Source: Sipunculus nudus (taxonomy: Eukaryota; Annelida; Sipuncula; Golfingiida; Sipunculidae). From it: 64,000 nt of DNA. Positions within the stretch are counted from its first letter, which is position 1; the number at the start of each line of letters is the position of its first letter. The DNA lies in assembly GCA_026874595.1 (NCBI GenBank), contig CM049308.1:95094624-95158623 (forward strand), in the 5' to 3' direction. The position numbers were made by a program, and so were the translations under genes. Shown piece after piece: positions 48,101 through 63,100 of the stretch. The notes below the pieces were generated by a model, which saw only the letters and a program-made list of their open reading frames with translations, was not told the origin of the DNA and did no database searches.

Positions 48101-51100
48101 CAAGGCAGACAAATTTTAAAACGCTAAATACAGCAGCAGTCGTGGAATACTGGTCTTAACACACATGACAGCCTACAGGCAAAACTAACAAGTCCCAAAT
48201 CAGTAATTAACAACACGCACTCCAGAGGGGAGGAGAGTTAACCTAGAACTGGTCATTTTAAGCTGACTGCTTGGCCTTGAGGGCTAGACTCAATCCTTTA
48301 TTCTAGTACCTTCCAGTTTCTGAAATACAGATCCTGTTCCAGATAATTCTTACATCCTGTTTTTTTCACACAGTATTTCCATCCTGTACCTTGTAGAGTT
48401 TCTGAGCATCTTCTTTTGCCAGCTTCTGGTCGACACCTGTTCCCTGGTCCCGCTCTCCCTTCATCAGCTGGACCAGCAACTCCTGGAAATCACCACTTGT
48501 GTCCCCAACTACGTCTGTTTGAAGGTCACGATCGTAGGATTTCTTGTACTGTGTACTAATGGCATTCAGTTCCTGCAGACCACAATAAAATGTCAAAACA
48601 TGTCTGTATGTTTGTGGCCAAATAAAGATTCACAAGTTACTGAATGTGGAATCCATTATTTTCTGTTATGTAAATTGTTAATGGTAACTAAATAAATCTT
48701 TGTATGCTGACTTATTAGTTCTGTGTGAATTATTTGACTTTCTGGATTAATGTGTACAAAGATTTTGCTGAAAGGTATCACTACGTAAAAATAACAGAGC
48801 CGTGGTATGTATGAGCAGAGTCACCTTTTTATTTCGTGTACACAGGATTCCTATGAGCGTTGCTTCATTGGTGCCAAGGCCTTTGACAGCTTCCCTCATA
48901 CAGTGAGCGTCATACTCCACCAGTGACATCATCAATGCCATCATCAGCTCCTCAAAGTCTCCGCTCAGCTCAGATTTTAACTCCTCTGTCAGATCCTGCC
49001 AAGTGATAGATACACCAGACTTTAACCAATATGTCTCTATATCAATTGATAATTCATTTAACATAACATACTGCTTCAGTCTGGACCATTTGTTACTTGT
49101 ATATCTCCATTAACAGGGTATCAACATAATGTGCACTGGTATCTACCAGTTATCACAAATCTTTACCTCAGCTTGTGAAGGTGGCTGAGGTTTATGTGAT
49201 CAGTAATGTTTGTTTGTCCATGTAGTATCTCCATCAGTTCTCCAGAAATTTCAATGACATTTTGTGGAAGTGTAAACCATGAGTCAAGAAACAATTGAGA
49301 AAACATTCTGATGTATCAATAAAATTTAAATACAGGTCTGGATCTGGATTCAGTAAAGTTCACCTGTTTACTGTTGGCTGCTCTGTTTCTCCACTCAACA
49401 TCTAAAAACTACATCAATCAGCCCCATTCCTCCACAATATTTCACTTAAATTCAGTAGGATTTTTTTAGTTACTGAGTGGACAAACAGACTCAGGGTTTA
49501 AACCACAAGTAGCCAGTACCATAGTTCAGTAATGACATCATAAAGGTGGCTCCACCGTGTCAGATCAGTCAGATTTTGTACAGATCTGGACAAGGATCAA
49601 GACTTAATGACTACCGTAAAATCTCCACTTAAAACCGCGGTTTAATCAAGAAATTCAAAATCTTGAAATCAGGTTGATTTCCTGAAAGCACTGTGCGGTT
49701 TATACTAGAAGGGTTTCCTGAATATCTTCCTGACAGACATCGTTTTTGGGCCGGCGCGTGGGCGATAATATTGCAACTTTCGAAGGCTGTTCTTAGCATG
49801 CATGGGAGCCGTGTGTAAATGTATTATTTACGATTATTTGTTATTTATAAATTAAATATTGCTGATAAGTTTTCGTGTGATATATAACTTGTTATAAAAT
49901 CTTGGTAATTGTCACCAAATAATACGTTTACAACAACCCTGCTGTTACACACAGCGGTCCACTTCGTTGGGCATGGTCAAGCAAAATTGAAATAAAAGCC
50001 TACTTTAAACCCATTTGCGGCATTATTTAGCAATGATTATTTGTTTAAAACGTAAAATGAATAAAAAGCTGACATCGTAAAGAGTCACACAATGGCAGAC
50101 GATCGTTTTAAAATCAAGTTTGAGTGCCGCCATGTGCTGAAACACCCCGGTATTCTGCTAAGAATATTTTGAACGGCTGTAAGCGGTGGGTGGTAAATAG
50201 AACAGCCACCTATTTCGTCCCAGCGTGCCTTGCGCGAACACTGCCTTGACAAAATGGCTCTCCACACGGAAACTTTCTTCAGGAAAAAAACTTGCTAACC
50301 CGGACTGGCCACTTTAATTTTACCTTAAAATCACTCGTTTTCAAGCGTCATGTTTCCTATACGTGCATATCTCTAAAAGGTAACTTCAGTACTTCGATAT
50401 TTAGTTAAGTTGACCAGCGATGTTTTCAAACGCGCCAGCAAATTGTGACATGGAGCGATGTCAACGTACGATGTGACGAAGATAATACCGAAGTAACCGG
50501 TATGAAAATGATTTGAATCTTCCGAGTAATTCCAGAAAATGGAATTTTCATCAAAAATTAAGATTTCAAAATATTACTTTTAGAATTAAAATATACAGTG
50601 ACTTGAAATGGATCAGCAGAATATTTTTTCCAAAATATAATGACAAATCAGTAGCAAACAAGAATACGGCACGGAATATAAAATCTGTATAAACAGGCAG
50701 AGGTTCACCGGCCCTTACGTCTTCCCAAACTTCATGCTTGAGTGACCCTGCAAAAAAGTGTTATGATGTGTTTAAATAAAATGCCCAAGGAATTTTTAAA
50801 GTGGACAGGAATGGCCGAGTCGCAACCTACGCGTGTTCATTTCTAGATGATTGCTTGATTGTGTCTTTTGTCAAATCATTCCGTAGCGAAAGTTGGTGCG
50901 GTTTTAAAGGGGGGTTCTTAGTATTTAAGCCCCTCGCGGTGTCTCGCCTGGAATTTCGGCGAAGTCTGGGTGCGGTTTTAATCGGAAGTGCGGTTTTAAG
51001 TGGAGATTTTACGGTATGCATTCTATTTATGCATTCTATTTCTAGAAATACTGGTACTGTCTAGTTTTACTATGTATCAGTGTAACTGCAGCATCTTCTG

Positions 51101-54100
51101 TGCTGGACAGTTTGGAATATTTAATGTCAGAATATTCCTATCATAAAACAAAGTCAAGAAAAAAACTAATGGTACATGTCAGAATATTCCTATCATAAAA
51201 CAAAGTCAAGAAGAAAACTAAATGTTGCCTGTGCTCCAGGTACTTCTGAATAAACACATTTGATTTCCAGCTGAAGCTGTCCCTTGTATTTGTGCTCTTT
51301 TCCTTGTCTTGATATTAGGGTCATCTGACCATTATAAGTGTTTTATAAAGAGGATATCTGAAGGCAATCTGCTATGTTCTAGAAATAATATGATTAAAGT
51401 ATATGTATATTGTATTTCAAAATGTAAATTTCTCCATACAGCAAACGATTCTGAGCATGTAAAATTTACTTTATCATATCGGTATTGGCCCTTACGTTAC
51501 CATATTTCTCATTGTAGAGGGACTTACTTTATCATATTTTACCTTGTAGAGGGATTTACTTGATCATATTTTTCCTTGTAGAGGGACTTAATCTATCATA
51601 TTTGTCTTTGTAGAGGGACTTACTTTATCATATTATTCCTTGCATAGGGCTTACTATATTATATTTATCCTTGTCGAGGGACTTACTTTATCATAATTTT
51701 CCTCATAGAGGGACTAACTTTATCATATTTTTCCTTGTAGAAGGATTTACTTTATCATAATTTTCCTCATAGAGGGACTTACTTTATCATATTTTTCCTT
51801 GTAGAGGGACTTACTTTATCATATTTTTCCTTGTAGAGGGACTTACTTTATCATATTTCTCCTTGTAGAGGGACTTACTTTATCATAATTTTCCTCATAG
51901 AGGGACTTACTTTATCATATTTTTCCTTGTAGAGACTTACTTTATCATAATTTTCCTCATAGAGGGACTTACTTTATCATATTTCTCCTTGCAGAGGGAC
52001 TTACTTTATCATAATTTTCCTCATAGAGGGACTTACTATATCATATTTTTTCTTGTAGAGACTTACTTTATCATAATTTTCCTCATAGAGGGACTTACTT
52101 TATCATAATTTTCCTCATAGAGGGACTTACTTTATCATATTTTTCCTTGTAGAGGGACTTACTTTATCATATTTTTCCTTGTTGAGGGACTTACTTTATC
52201 ATATTTTTCCTTGTAGAGGGACTTACTTTATCATATTTTTCCTTGTAGAGGGACTTACTTTATCATATTTTTCCTTGTAGAGGGACTTACTTTATCATAT
52301 TTTTCCTGGTATTTTTTCTTTAACACCTGTCGCTGCTTGTTGCTTCGTGCTGACAGGATGTCGATCAATGGCTGCTCGTCTGTACCCCAGCCCTTCATGG
52401 CCTCGTGAAGTTTAGTAACATCGTCATCAGGATTAAAGTTAGATGCCTCCTTCACTGTGCCTTTTCCTAAACAAAAAAAAAAAAGAAAACATATTAACAC
52501 AAGACAGATAAAAGACATGTGAAAGAGTTTCAAAGTTGAAACAAAATATTACGCCTGAAAACTGTGGTTGTGTAAAATTGCCTGTCAGTGAACAGTCTAC
52601 TCCATTTTACAAGCCTGACGCTCACACCTATCCCCTGACATATTCAAGGATTTTCTCAGGATTTTCAAGGTCCAGTTTCACATGTCATGAACCTATTTTA
52701 ACTGATTCTGATGGCCTGATATCAGGATCACTCTGAAATGAATAATAAGAACAAACAAAATGAATGCACACAACCTGACAATCTGCTTACAGGACTAACT
52801 GAAAACAGAATGAAGCTCTGATACAAATTCAGGAACTTCCAAGGAAAAGTGCTATTTTCAAGGATTTCAAGGCCCAGGATTTATCCATTTTAGATTTAAG
52901 CACTTTCAAGGTTTTCCAAGACCAGTATGTACCCTGTTAAAGGTGAAACATCCTGTCTAAGAATTCCTCTTTCAACAAATAAAATGTAGTTAAAATGTAA
53001 AGAATTTTTGTGTCAGTCAATCTGTCAGCTGCAACCAAGGTCATGTTGTTATGATACTGTTATACTGTATACTGACTGGTTATATCTTTTATATGTTATG
53101 TCTTTTAAGTATAGCAGAAATCTGACTGGTGCCAACTATACATCTGGTTTCTGGTTAATCCAACAGAATTTTCTCACCTTTGCTGGCCTTTGCTTGACTT
53201 TTGCCCTTTGTTTTCTTTTCAGCAGGTGCTTGCTGACTTGTACCCTGTTTCTTACTCTTGTCATCTTGTTTCTATAATTAATGCATGTAAATTTCAATTC
53301 TTTAACAAAACTTTTTAAGTAATGCACATATAAACTTGTGTTATAACAGTTTTATCTTCTGTACAAAATACAGCATTTTATCATGATTTATCAAAATATT
53401 TATAATGCAGAAAAGGATTAAAGCATTTGGTTGACCCATATTTTGGTTGCCTATATCAATAACACAGTATCTAGGTATTTTATTATTTAATTATCTTTGA
53501 GGTCAAACTTACATGAATTGTCATTGTTATATCATTCTTATTAATATTTACTCACTTCACACTGGTGATATATTAACTGTTCCAACTTTGGGACGGTTTC
53601 CCTTCTTACTTCACATAAATACAGTTAAGGGATCTGTGTAAGGCATATTTGTTATCTTATATTATTTACAGTATTACCAACAGTTTACTTACCCCTGGTT
53701 TAGGCTTGTTTACAATTTCCACCAGGTGTTTGCTGGGTTCCCCTCCTTTCCTTTGTAATGCCTCTGTTAAGTCCACTTTATATTTTTTCTTGTACGCTCT
53801 CTTGATGGCCACCATGTCTCCTTGCTGAGGGAGAAATGTCAAAACTATTACATGACACACTGAGTAAACGGTACAACTGAGTGGTCTCAGATGAATTACT
53901 AAGTCAGTCTGACAGGATCAAAAGCATAAAGCTTCAGCATCTTAGTACAGATTACAATGCACCATAGACTGACAAATTATCAACATATCTTATAGAAAAT
54001 GTGGCTCCTTTTGCGATTTCACACACATGTACACATACACATATACACTGATAGACACACATGCTTGTCACAGTTAGAAATCATGAGTAATTTTTCATGC

Positions 54101-57100
54101 ATATACACACATGCTTGTCAGACATAACATTTATAACTGTTAGAAATACTGTCAAGTCTGTTCAATATTATCACTCACAATGCATGGGTTATTTTAATAA
54201 GATCTGATTTTGCTTTAGAAAATCACCATGTTTATGAAATGAAATAAATACTGTACCTCTGAACACATTAGTAAGATCTTGGCCAATTCAGGATCGTTAG
54301 GTTTCAGGTGAGCGTGTATGAGATCAGCATAATACTCTGCAGACCCCCCATCGCCACCGCCACCACCACCTGGTGGCAAAAACAGAGAGGATCAACTGAC
54401 AACTGATACCACATATGAGGAACAAGATAAGGTATACACATCATGCATCAAACTAAAAAACAACATAGATTATCAGACCAAGCTTTGTACAATATGATTT
54501 GACTAAAAATGTCTTGGTATTTAAAAACAAATTTAAATAAAAAGTATTTTAAAACAAACATCACCAATACCAAGTCAGTTAAGCAAAGTAGTCTACTCAT
54601 CTATCTCTGGAAGGGGTGGGGTATTAGTTTGGTGCTCTACCGGTCCACCTAACAAAACTTATGGACCAGTTTGGTCATCTACTAGTCTTCCTACTAAGAT
54701 TTTTGACCAATTTGGTGGTCTACTAGTCTACAAAGAAAGATTCATAGACCAGTTACTGGTCTACTAGTCTACCCAGTATGACTCATGGCCAGTTTAATGG
54801 TCCACTAGTCAACCTACTAAGACTCATGAACCAGTTTGTTCTACTGGTTTACCTTCCAAGACTCATAAACCAGTTTGATCTACTGGTCCATCTACCAAGA
54901 CTCATGAACCAGTTTGGTCTAATGGTACACCTGCCAAGACTCATGAACCAGTTTGGTCTACTGGTCCACATGCCAAGACTCATGAACCAGTCTGGTCTAC
55001 TGGTCCATTTACCAAGACCCATGAACCAGTTTGGTCTAATGGTCCACTTACCAAGTCTAATTAACAGTTTGGTCTACTGGTCCAACTATCAAGAATTTTG
55101 AACAGTTTGGTCAACTGGTCCAACTACCAAGACTCATGAACAAGGTTGGTCTACGTATGTACCTACCAAGTCTCATAAACAGTTTGGTCTACTGGTCCAC
55201 CTACAAAGAATTATGAACCAGTTTGATCTACTTGTCCATCTACAAAGACTCATGAACCAGTTTTGTCTAATGGTCAACCTACCAAGACTGATAAACCAGT
55301 TTGGTCTACTGGTCCAACTATCAAGTTTCATGACAGTTTGGTCTACTGGTCCAGCTACCAAGACTAATAAACAGTTTGGTCTACTGGTCTACCTACAAAG
55401 ACTCATGAACAGTTTGGTCTATTGGTGTACCTACAAAGACTAATGAACAGTTTGGTCTAGTGGTCCAACTCTAAAGACTCATGAATAATTTGGTCTACTG
55501 GTCCAACTATTAAGACTTATGAACAGTTGGGTCTACTGATCCACCTACCAAGACTCATAAACATTTTGGTCTACTGGTCCACCTACCAAGACTCATGAAC
55601 ATTTTGGTCTACTGGTCCACCTACCAAGACTCATGAATAGTTTGGTCTACTGATCCATCTACCAAGACTCATAAATAGTTTGGTCTACCAGTCCACCTAC
55701 CAAGACTCGTGAACAGTTTGGTCTACTGGTCCCCCTACCAAGACTCGTGAATAGTTTGGTCTACTGGTCCACCTACCAAGACTCATGAACAGTTTGGTCT
55801 ACTGGTCCACCTAAAAAGAGTCATGAACAGTTTAGTCTACTGGTCCACCTACCAAATCCCATGAATCAGTTTGGTCTACTTGTGTACCTACCAAGAATTA
55901 ATAGATTATTTTTTGCTTACTTACCCATGTTCTGTACAGCTTTGATGAAGTTTTTAGAGCAGCCATCTGTCTTCATGGCACTCGTTATGTCTTCCCCTGA
56001 CAACTACAAACATGAAAAAAAATCAAGTTTTACATAACTCATGTTTTGTAATTCACACCATTTTGACACATGTCTTTCTGTCATAATTTATGTGTGGACT
56101 TTCAGTACCATACTAGCAACCTTGCAGACCAAGATTTAGTCCTCAACTTTACTTACACATCTGTAATGGTCTCTTGTCTTGAGAGGTATTAAGATTGTCA
56201 TGACCAAAGGTAAATGGGAGACAGGTAAACATGATGAAAGGTCAACCCAACTTAAGGTCAATGAGAGACAGGTAAAACCTGACTAAAAGTCAACGGGAAA
56301 CAGGTAAAACCTGACTAAAGGTCAAAGGGAGACAGATAAAACATGACTTAAGGTCAACAGGAGACAGATAAAACATGACTACAGGTCAATCAGAGACAGG
56401 TTAAACATGACAAAAGGTTAACAGGAGACGGGTAAAACATGACTTAAGGTAAACGGGAGACAGGTAAAACCTGACTAAAGGTCCATGGGAGACAGGTAAA
56501 ACATAACTAAAGGTCACAGTAGACAGGTAAAACATGACTAAGGGTATTTGGGAGACAGGTAAAACATGAATAAAGGTCAATGGAAGACATAAAACATGAC
56601 TGAAGGTTTATGGGAGACAGGTAAAACATGATTAAAGGTCAACAGGAGACAGGTAAATCATGACTTATGTCAACAGGAGACAGATAAAACATGACTAAAG
56701 GTAAATGAGAGGCACGTTAAACATGATTAAAGGTCAATGGGAGACAGATGAATCATGACTTAAGGTAAATTCAATGACAGGTAAAACAAGACTAAAGGTT
56801 AACGGGAGACAGGTAAAACATGACTAAAGGTCAACTGGAGAAAGGTAAAACATAACTAACGGTCAACGATGACAGGTAAAACATGACTAAAGGTCTACGG
56901 GAGACAGGTAAAACCTGATAAAAGGTCATCGGGAGACAGGTAAAACCTGACTAGAGGTCAATGGGAGACAGGTAAAACATGACTAAAGGTCAACGGGAGA
57001 CAGGTAAAACATGACTAAAGGTCAACGGGAGACAGGTAAAACATGACTAAAGGTCAATGGAAGACAGGTAAAACATGACTAAAGGTCAACGGGAGACAGG

Positions 57101-60100
57101 TAAAACCTGACTAGAGGTCAATGGGAGACAGGTAAAACATGACTAAAGGTCAATGGGAGACAGGTAAAACATGACTAAAGGTCAATGGGAGACAGGTAAA
57201 ACCTGACTAAAGGTCAACGGGAGACAGGTAAAACATGACTAAAGGTCAACGGGAGACAGGTAAAACATTACTAAAGGTAAATGGGAGACAGGTAAAACAT
57301 GACTAAAGGTCAACGGGAGACAGGTAAAACATGACTAAAGGTCAACGGGAGACAGGTAAAACATGACTAAAGGTCAACGGGAGACAGGTAAAACATGACT
57401 AAAGGTCTACGGGAGACAGGTAAAACATGACTAAAGGTCAATGGAAGACATAAAACATGACTGAAGGTTTATGGGAGACAGGTAAAACATGATTAAAGGT
57501 CAAAAGGAGACAGGTAAATCATGACTTATGTCAACAGGAGACAGATAAAACATGACTAAAGGTAAATGAGAGGCACGTTAAACATGATTAAAGGTCAATG
57601 GGAGACAGATGAATCATGACTTAAGGTAAATTCAATGACAGGTAAAACAAGACTAAAGGTCAATGGGAGACAGGTAAAACATGACTAAAGGTCAATGGGA
57701 GACAGATAAAACCTGACTAAAGGTCAATGGGAGACAGGTAAAACATGACTAAAGGTCAACGGGAGACAGGTAAAACCTGATAAAAGGTCATCGGGAGACA
57801 GGTAAAACCTGACTAGAGGTCAATGGGAGTCAGGTAAAACATGACTAAAGGTCAACGGGAGACAGGTAAAACATGACTAAAGGTCAACGGGAGACAGGTA
57901 AAACATGACTAAAGGTCAATGGGAGACAGGTAAAACATGACTAAAGGTCAACAGGAGACAGGTAAAACCTGACTAGAGGTCAATGGGAGACAGGTAAAAC
58001 ATGACTAAAGGTCAATGGGAGACAGATAAAACATGACTAAAGGTCAATGGGAGACAGGTAAAACATGACTAAAGGTCAATGGGAGACAGGTAAAACCAGA
58101 CTAAAGGTCAACGGGAGACAGGTAAAACATGACTAAAGGTCAACGGGAGACAGGTAAAACATGACTAAAGGTCAACGGGAGACAGGTAAAACCTGACTTA
58201 AGGTCAATGGGAGACAGGTAAAACCTGACTTAAGGTCAATGGGAGACAGGTAAAACCTGACTAAAGGTCAATGGGAGACAGGTAAAACATGACTAAAGGT
58301 CAATGGGAGACAGGTAAAACATGACTAAAGGTAAATGGGAGACAGGTAAAACCTGACTAAAGGTCAATGGGAGACAGATAAAACCTGACTAAAGGTCAAT
58401 GGGAGACAGATAAAACATGACTAAAGGTCAACGGGAGACAGGTAAAACATGACTAAAGGTCAACGGGAGACAGGTAAAACATGACTAAAGGTAAACGGGA
58501 GACAGGTAAAACATGACTAAAGGTAAACGGGAGACAGGTAAAACATGACTAAAGGTCAACGGGAGACAGGTAAAACCTGACTAGAGGTCAATGGGAGACA
58601 GGTAAAACATGACTAAAGGTCAATGGGAGACAGGTAAAACATGACTAAAGGTCAACGGGAGACAGGTAAAACATGACTAAAGGTCAACAGGAGACAGGTA
58701 AAACATGACTAAAGGTCAACGGGAGACAGGTAAAACCTGACTAGAGGTCAACGGGAGACAGGTAAAACATGACTAATGGTCAATGGGAGACAGGTAAAAC
58801 ATGACTAAAGGTCAATGGGAGACAGGTAAAACATGACTGAAGGTCAATGGGAGACAGGTAAAACATGACTAAAGGTCAATGGGAGACAGGTAAAACATGA
58901 CTAAAGGTCAATGGGAGACAGGTAAAACATGACTAAAGGTCAATGGGAGACAGGTAAAACATGACTAAAGGTCAACGGGAGACAGGTAAAGGTCTACGGG
59001 AGACAGGTAAAACCTGACTAAAGGTCAACGGGAGACAGATAAAACATGACTAAAGGTCAACGGGAGACAGGTAAAACCTGACTAAAGGTCAACGGGAGAC
59101 AGGTAAAACATGACTAAAGGTCAACGGGAGACAGGTAAAACATGACTAAAGGTAAATGGGAGACAGGTAAAACATGACTAAAGGTCAATGGGAGACAGGT
59201 AAAACATGACTAAAGGTCAATGGGAGACAGGTAAAACCTGACTAGAGGTCAATGGGAGACAGGTAAAACATGACTAAAGGTCAATGGGAGACAGGTAAAA
59301 CATGACTAAAGGTCAATGGGAGACAGGTAAAACCTGACTAAAGGTCAACGGGAGACAGGTAAAACCTGACTAAAGGTCAACGGGAGACAGGTAAAACATG
59401 ACTAAAGGTCAACGGGAGACAGGTAAAACCTGACTAGAGGTCAATGGGAGACAGGTAAAACATGACTAAAGGTAAATGGGAGACAGGTAAAACATGACTA
59501 AAGGTAAATGGGAGACAGGTAAAACATGACTAAAGGTCAATGGGAGACAGGTAAAACCTGACTAAACGTCAATGGGAGACAGGTAAAACATGACTAAAGG
59601 TCAATGGGAGACAGGTAAAACATAACTAAAGGTCAACGGGAGACAGGTAAAACCTTACTAAAGGTCAACGGGGGACAGGTAAAACATGACTAAAGGTCAA
59701 CGGGAGACAGGTAAAACATGACTAAAGGTCAACGGGAGACAGGTAAAACATGACTAAAGGTAAATGGGAGACAGGTAAAACATGACTAAAGGTCAATGGG
59801 AGACAGGTAAAACCTGACTAAAGGTCAACGGGAGACAGGTAAAACATGACTAAAGGTAAATGGGAGACAGGTAAAACATGACTAAAGGTCAACGGGAGAC
59901 AGGTAAAACATGACTAAAGGTCAACGGGAGACAGGTAAAACATGACTAAAGGTCAATGGGAGACAGGTAAAACATGACTAAAGGTCAATGGGAGACAGGT
60001 AAAACATGACTAAAGGTCAATGGGAGACAGGTAAAACATGACTAAAGGTCAATGGGAGACAGGTAAAACCTGACTAAAGATCAATGGGAGACAGATAAAA

Positions 60101-63100
60101 CATGACTTAAGGTCAACAGGAGACAGATAAAACATGACTACAGGTCAATCAGAGACAGGTAAAACATGACAAAAGGTTAACAGGAGACGGGTAAAACATG
60201 ACTTAAGGTAAACGGGAGACAGGTAAAACCTGACTAAAGGTCCATGGGAGACAGGTAAAACATAACTAAAGGTCACAGTAGACAGGTAAAACATGACTAA
60301 GGGTATTTGGGAGACAGGTAAAACATGAATAAAGGTCAATGGAAGACATAAAACATGACTGAAGGTTTATGGGAGACAGGTAAAACATGATTAAAGGTCA
60401 ACAGGAGACAGGTAAATCATGACTAATGTCAACAGGAGACAGATAAAACATGACTTAAGGTAAATGAGAGGCAGGTTAAACATGATTAAAGGTCAATGGG
60501 AGACAGATGAATCATGACTTAAGGTAAATTCAATGACAGGTAAAACAAGACTAAAGGTTAACGGGAGACAGGTAAAACATGACTAAAGGTAAACTGGAGA
60601 AAGGTAAAACATAACTAACGGTCAACAGGAGACAGGTAAAACATGACTAAAGGTCTACAGGAGACAGGTAAAACCTGATTGAAGGTCATCGGGAGACAGG
60701 TAAAACCTGACTAAAGGTCAATGGGAGACAGGTAAAACGAATAAAGGTCGATGGAAGACATAAAACATGATTGAAGGTTTATGGGAGACAGGTAAAACAT
60801 GACTAAAGGTCAACTGGAGAAAGGTAAAACATGACTAAAGGTCAACAGGAGACAGGTAAAACATGACTAAAGGTCAACTGGAGAAAGGTAAAACATATCT
60901 AACGGTAAACAGGAGACAGGTAAAACATGACTAAAGGTCTACGGGAGACAGGTAAAACCTGCTTAAAGGTCATCGAGAGACAGATAAAACCTGACTAAAG
61001 GTCAATGGGAGACAGGTAAAACATGACTAAAGGTCAACGGGGGACAGGTAAAACATGACTAAAGGTCAACGGGGGACAGGTAAAACATGACTAAAGGTCT
61101 ACGGGAGACAGGTAAAACATGACTAAAGGTCAATGGGAGACAGGTAAAACATGACTAAAGGTCAATGGGAGACAGGTAAAACATGACAAAAGGTCAATGG
61201 GAGACAGGTAAAACATGACTAAAGGTCAATGGGAGACAGGTAAAACATGACTAAAGATCAACGGGAGACAGGTAAAACATGACTAAAGGTCAACCGGAGA
61301 AAGGTAAAACATAACTAACGGTCAACAGGAGACAGGTTACACATGACTAAAGGTCTACGGGAGACAGGTAAAACCTGATTAAAGGTCTACGGGAGACAGG
61401 TAAAACATGACTAAAGGTCAATGGGAGACAGGTAAAACATGACTAAAGGTCAATGGGAGACAGGTAAAACATGACTAAAGGTCAATGGGAGACAGGTAAA
61501 ACATGACTAAAGGTCAACGGGAGACAGGTAAAACCTGACTAAAGGTCAACGGGGGACAGGTAAAACATGACTCAAGATCAACAGGAGACAGGTAAAACAT
61601 GACTAAGGGTCAACAGGAGACAGGTAAAACCTTACTAAAGGTCAATGGGAGACAGGTAAAACCTGACTAGAGGTCAATGGGAGACAGGTTAAACATGACT
61701 AAAGGTCAATGGGAGACAGGTTAAACATGACTAAAGGTCAACGGGAGACAGGTTAAACATGACTAAAGGTCAATGGGAGACAGGTAAAACCTGACTAAAG
61801 GTCAATGGGAGACAGGTAAAACATGACTAAAGGTCAATGGGAGACAGGTAAAACCTGACTAAAGGTCAACGGGAGACAGGTAAAACATGACTAAAGGTCA
61901 ACAGGAGACAGGTAAAACCTTACTAAAGGTCAATGGGAGACAGGTAAAACCTGACTAGAGGTCAATGGGAGACAGGTTAAACATGACTAAAGGTCAATGG
62001 GAGACAGGTTAAACATGACTAAAGGTCAACGGGAGACAGGTTAAACATGACTAAAGGTCAATGGGAGACAGGTAAAACCTGACTAAGATCAATGGGAGAC
62101 AGATAAAACATGACTAAAGGTCAACAGGAGACAGATAAAACATGACTACAGGTCAACCAGAGAGAGATAAAACATGACAAAAGGTTAACAGGAGACGGGT
62201 AAAACATGACTAAAGGTTTATGGGTAATAGGTAGAATTACACAGGTAAACAAAATCTATTGAAATGAAGTGTTATTGTCTCTTTTAAAACATTGGGCTGC
62301 CATATCTTGGGTAAGACCAATGTACCTTTAACAAAACATTTCATATCTATGATCAATTGTGACAGAATTTTGTTATTAACCATAAGAAAACCTTTTACTT
62401 ATCCTTTTAATACCTTTTTAAGGATAGCACCATTATCTATTGACACTACTTTAGGAGATTAAATTTAAAAAATCCATAATAAATTATTTGGAATTAACAC
62501 AAAATGAAGAAAATCATCTTAATGAATGCTTGTAGATGAGCTACCTGTTTGTAAGCCTTGAATACTGCCTGCATGTGAGCACTGCTGCGTTCTGACAGCA
62601 GCTTCATGAACACACCTTTTGGGTCTGTGAACCTGCCTTCCCCAGCCTGTACAATAACAAGAACTCTTGATGTGAGAAAATGAGACTAAACACAAGACTG
62701 TAATTAAAATGGTGGTAATAATTATAAGTTGAACAGGAAAGGACACTTTATATCTCCGAAGATACACATGCTTCAGGTACAAATCTCATTGCAATGGAGA
62801 CAATTTATCCGATATTAAACAGTTCCATTTTAAGCAACACACAAGTGCAAAATCTAAATAATTTATTATAGGTATTATTTTTTTTTTCATTTGTATTATT
62901 TTAATTTATTATATCTGTGGAATAAACCAATTTATTTATGAATCAGATATCACTTTTTTTCATTTATAATGATGTTCCATTAAACCTCAGCCTTCAGATA
63001 ACATATTCTGATTAGATTTTACTTCTGAATCAAATTCACTATGAAGCACATGTATGCATGTGAAAAAAGTAAATAACTGAACTAAACAATATCTAATTGA

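Noticed and set aside
1..62225. CRISPR arrays
   Set aside because: The repeats are directly adjacent with no unique spacers, and the window is plainly eukaryotic with spliced genes.
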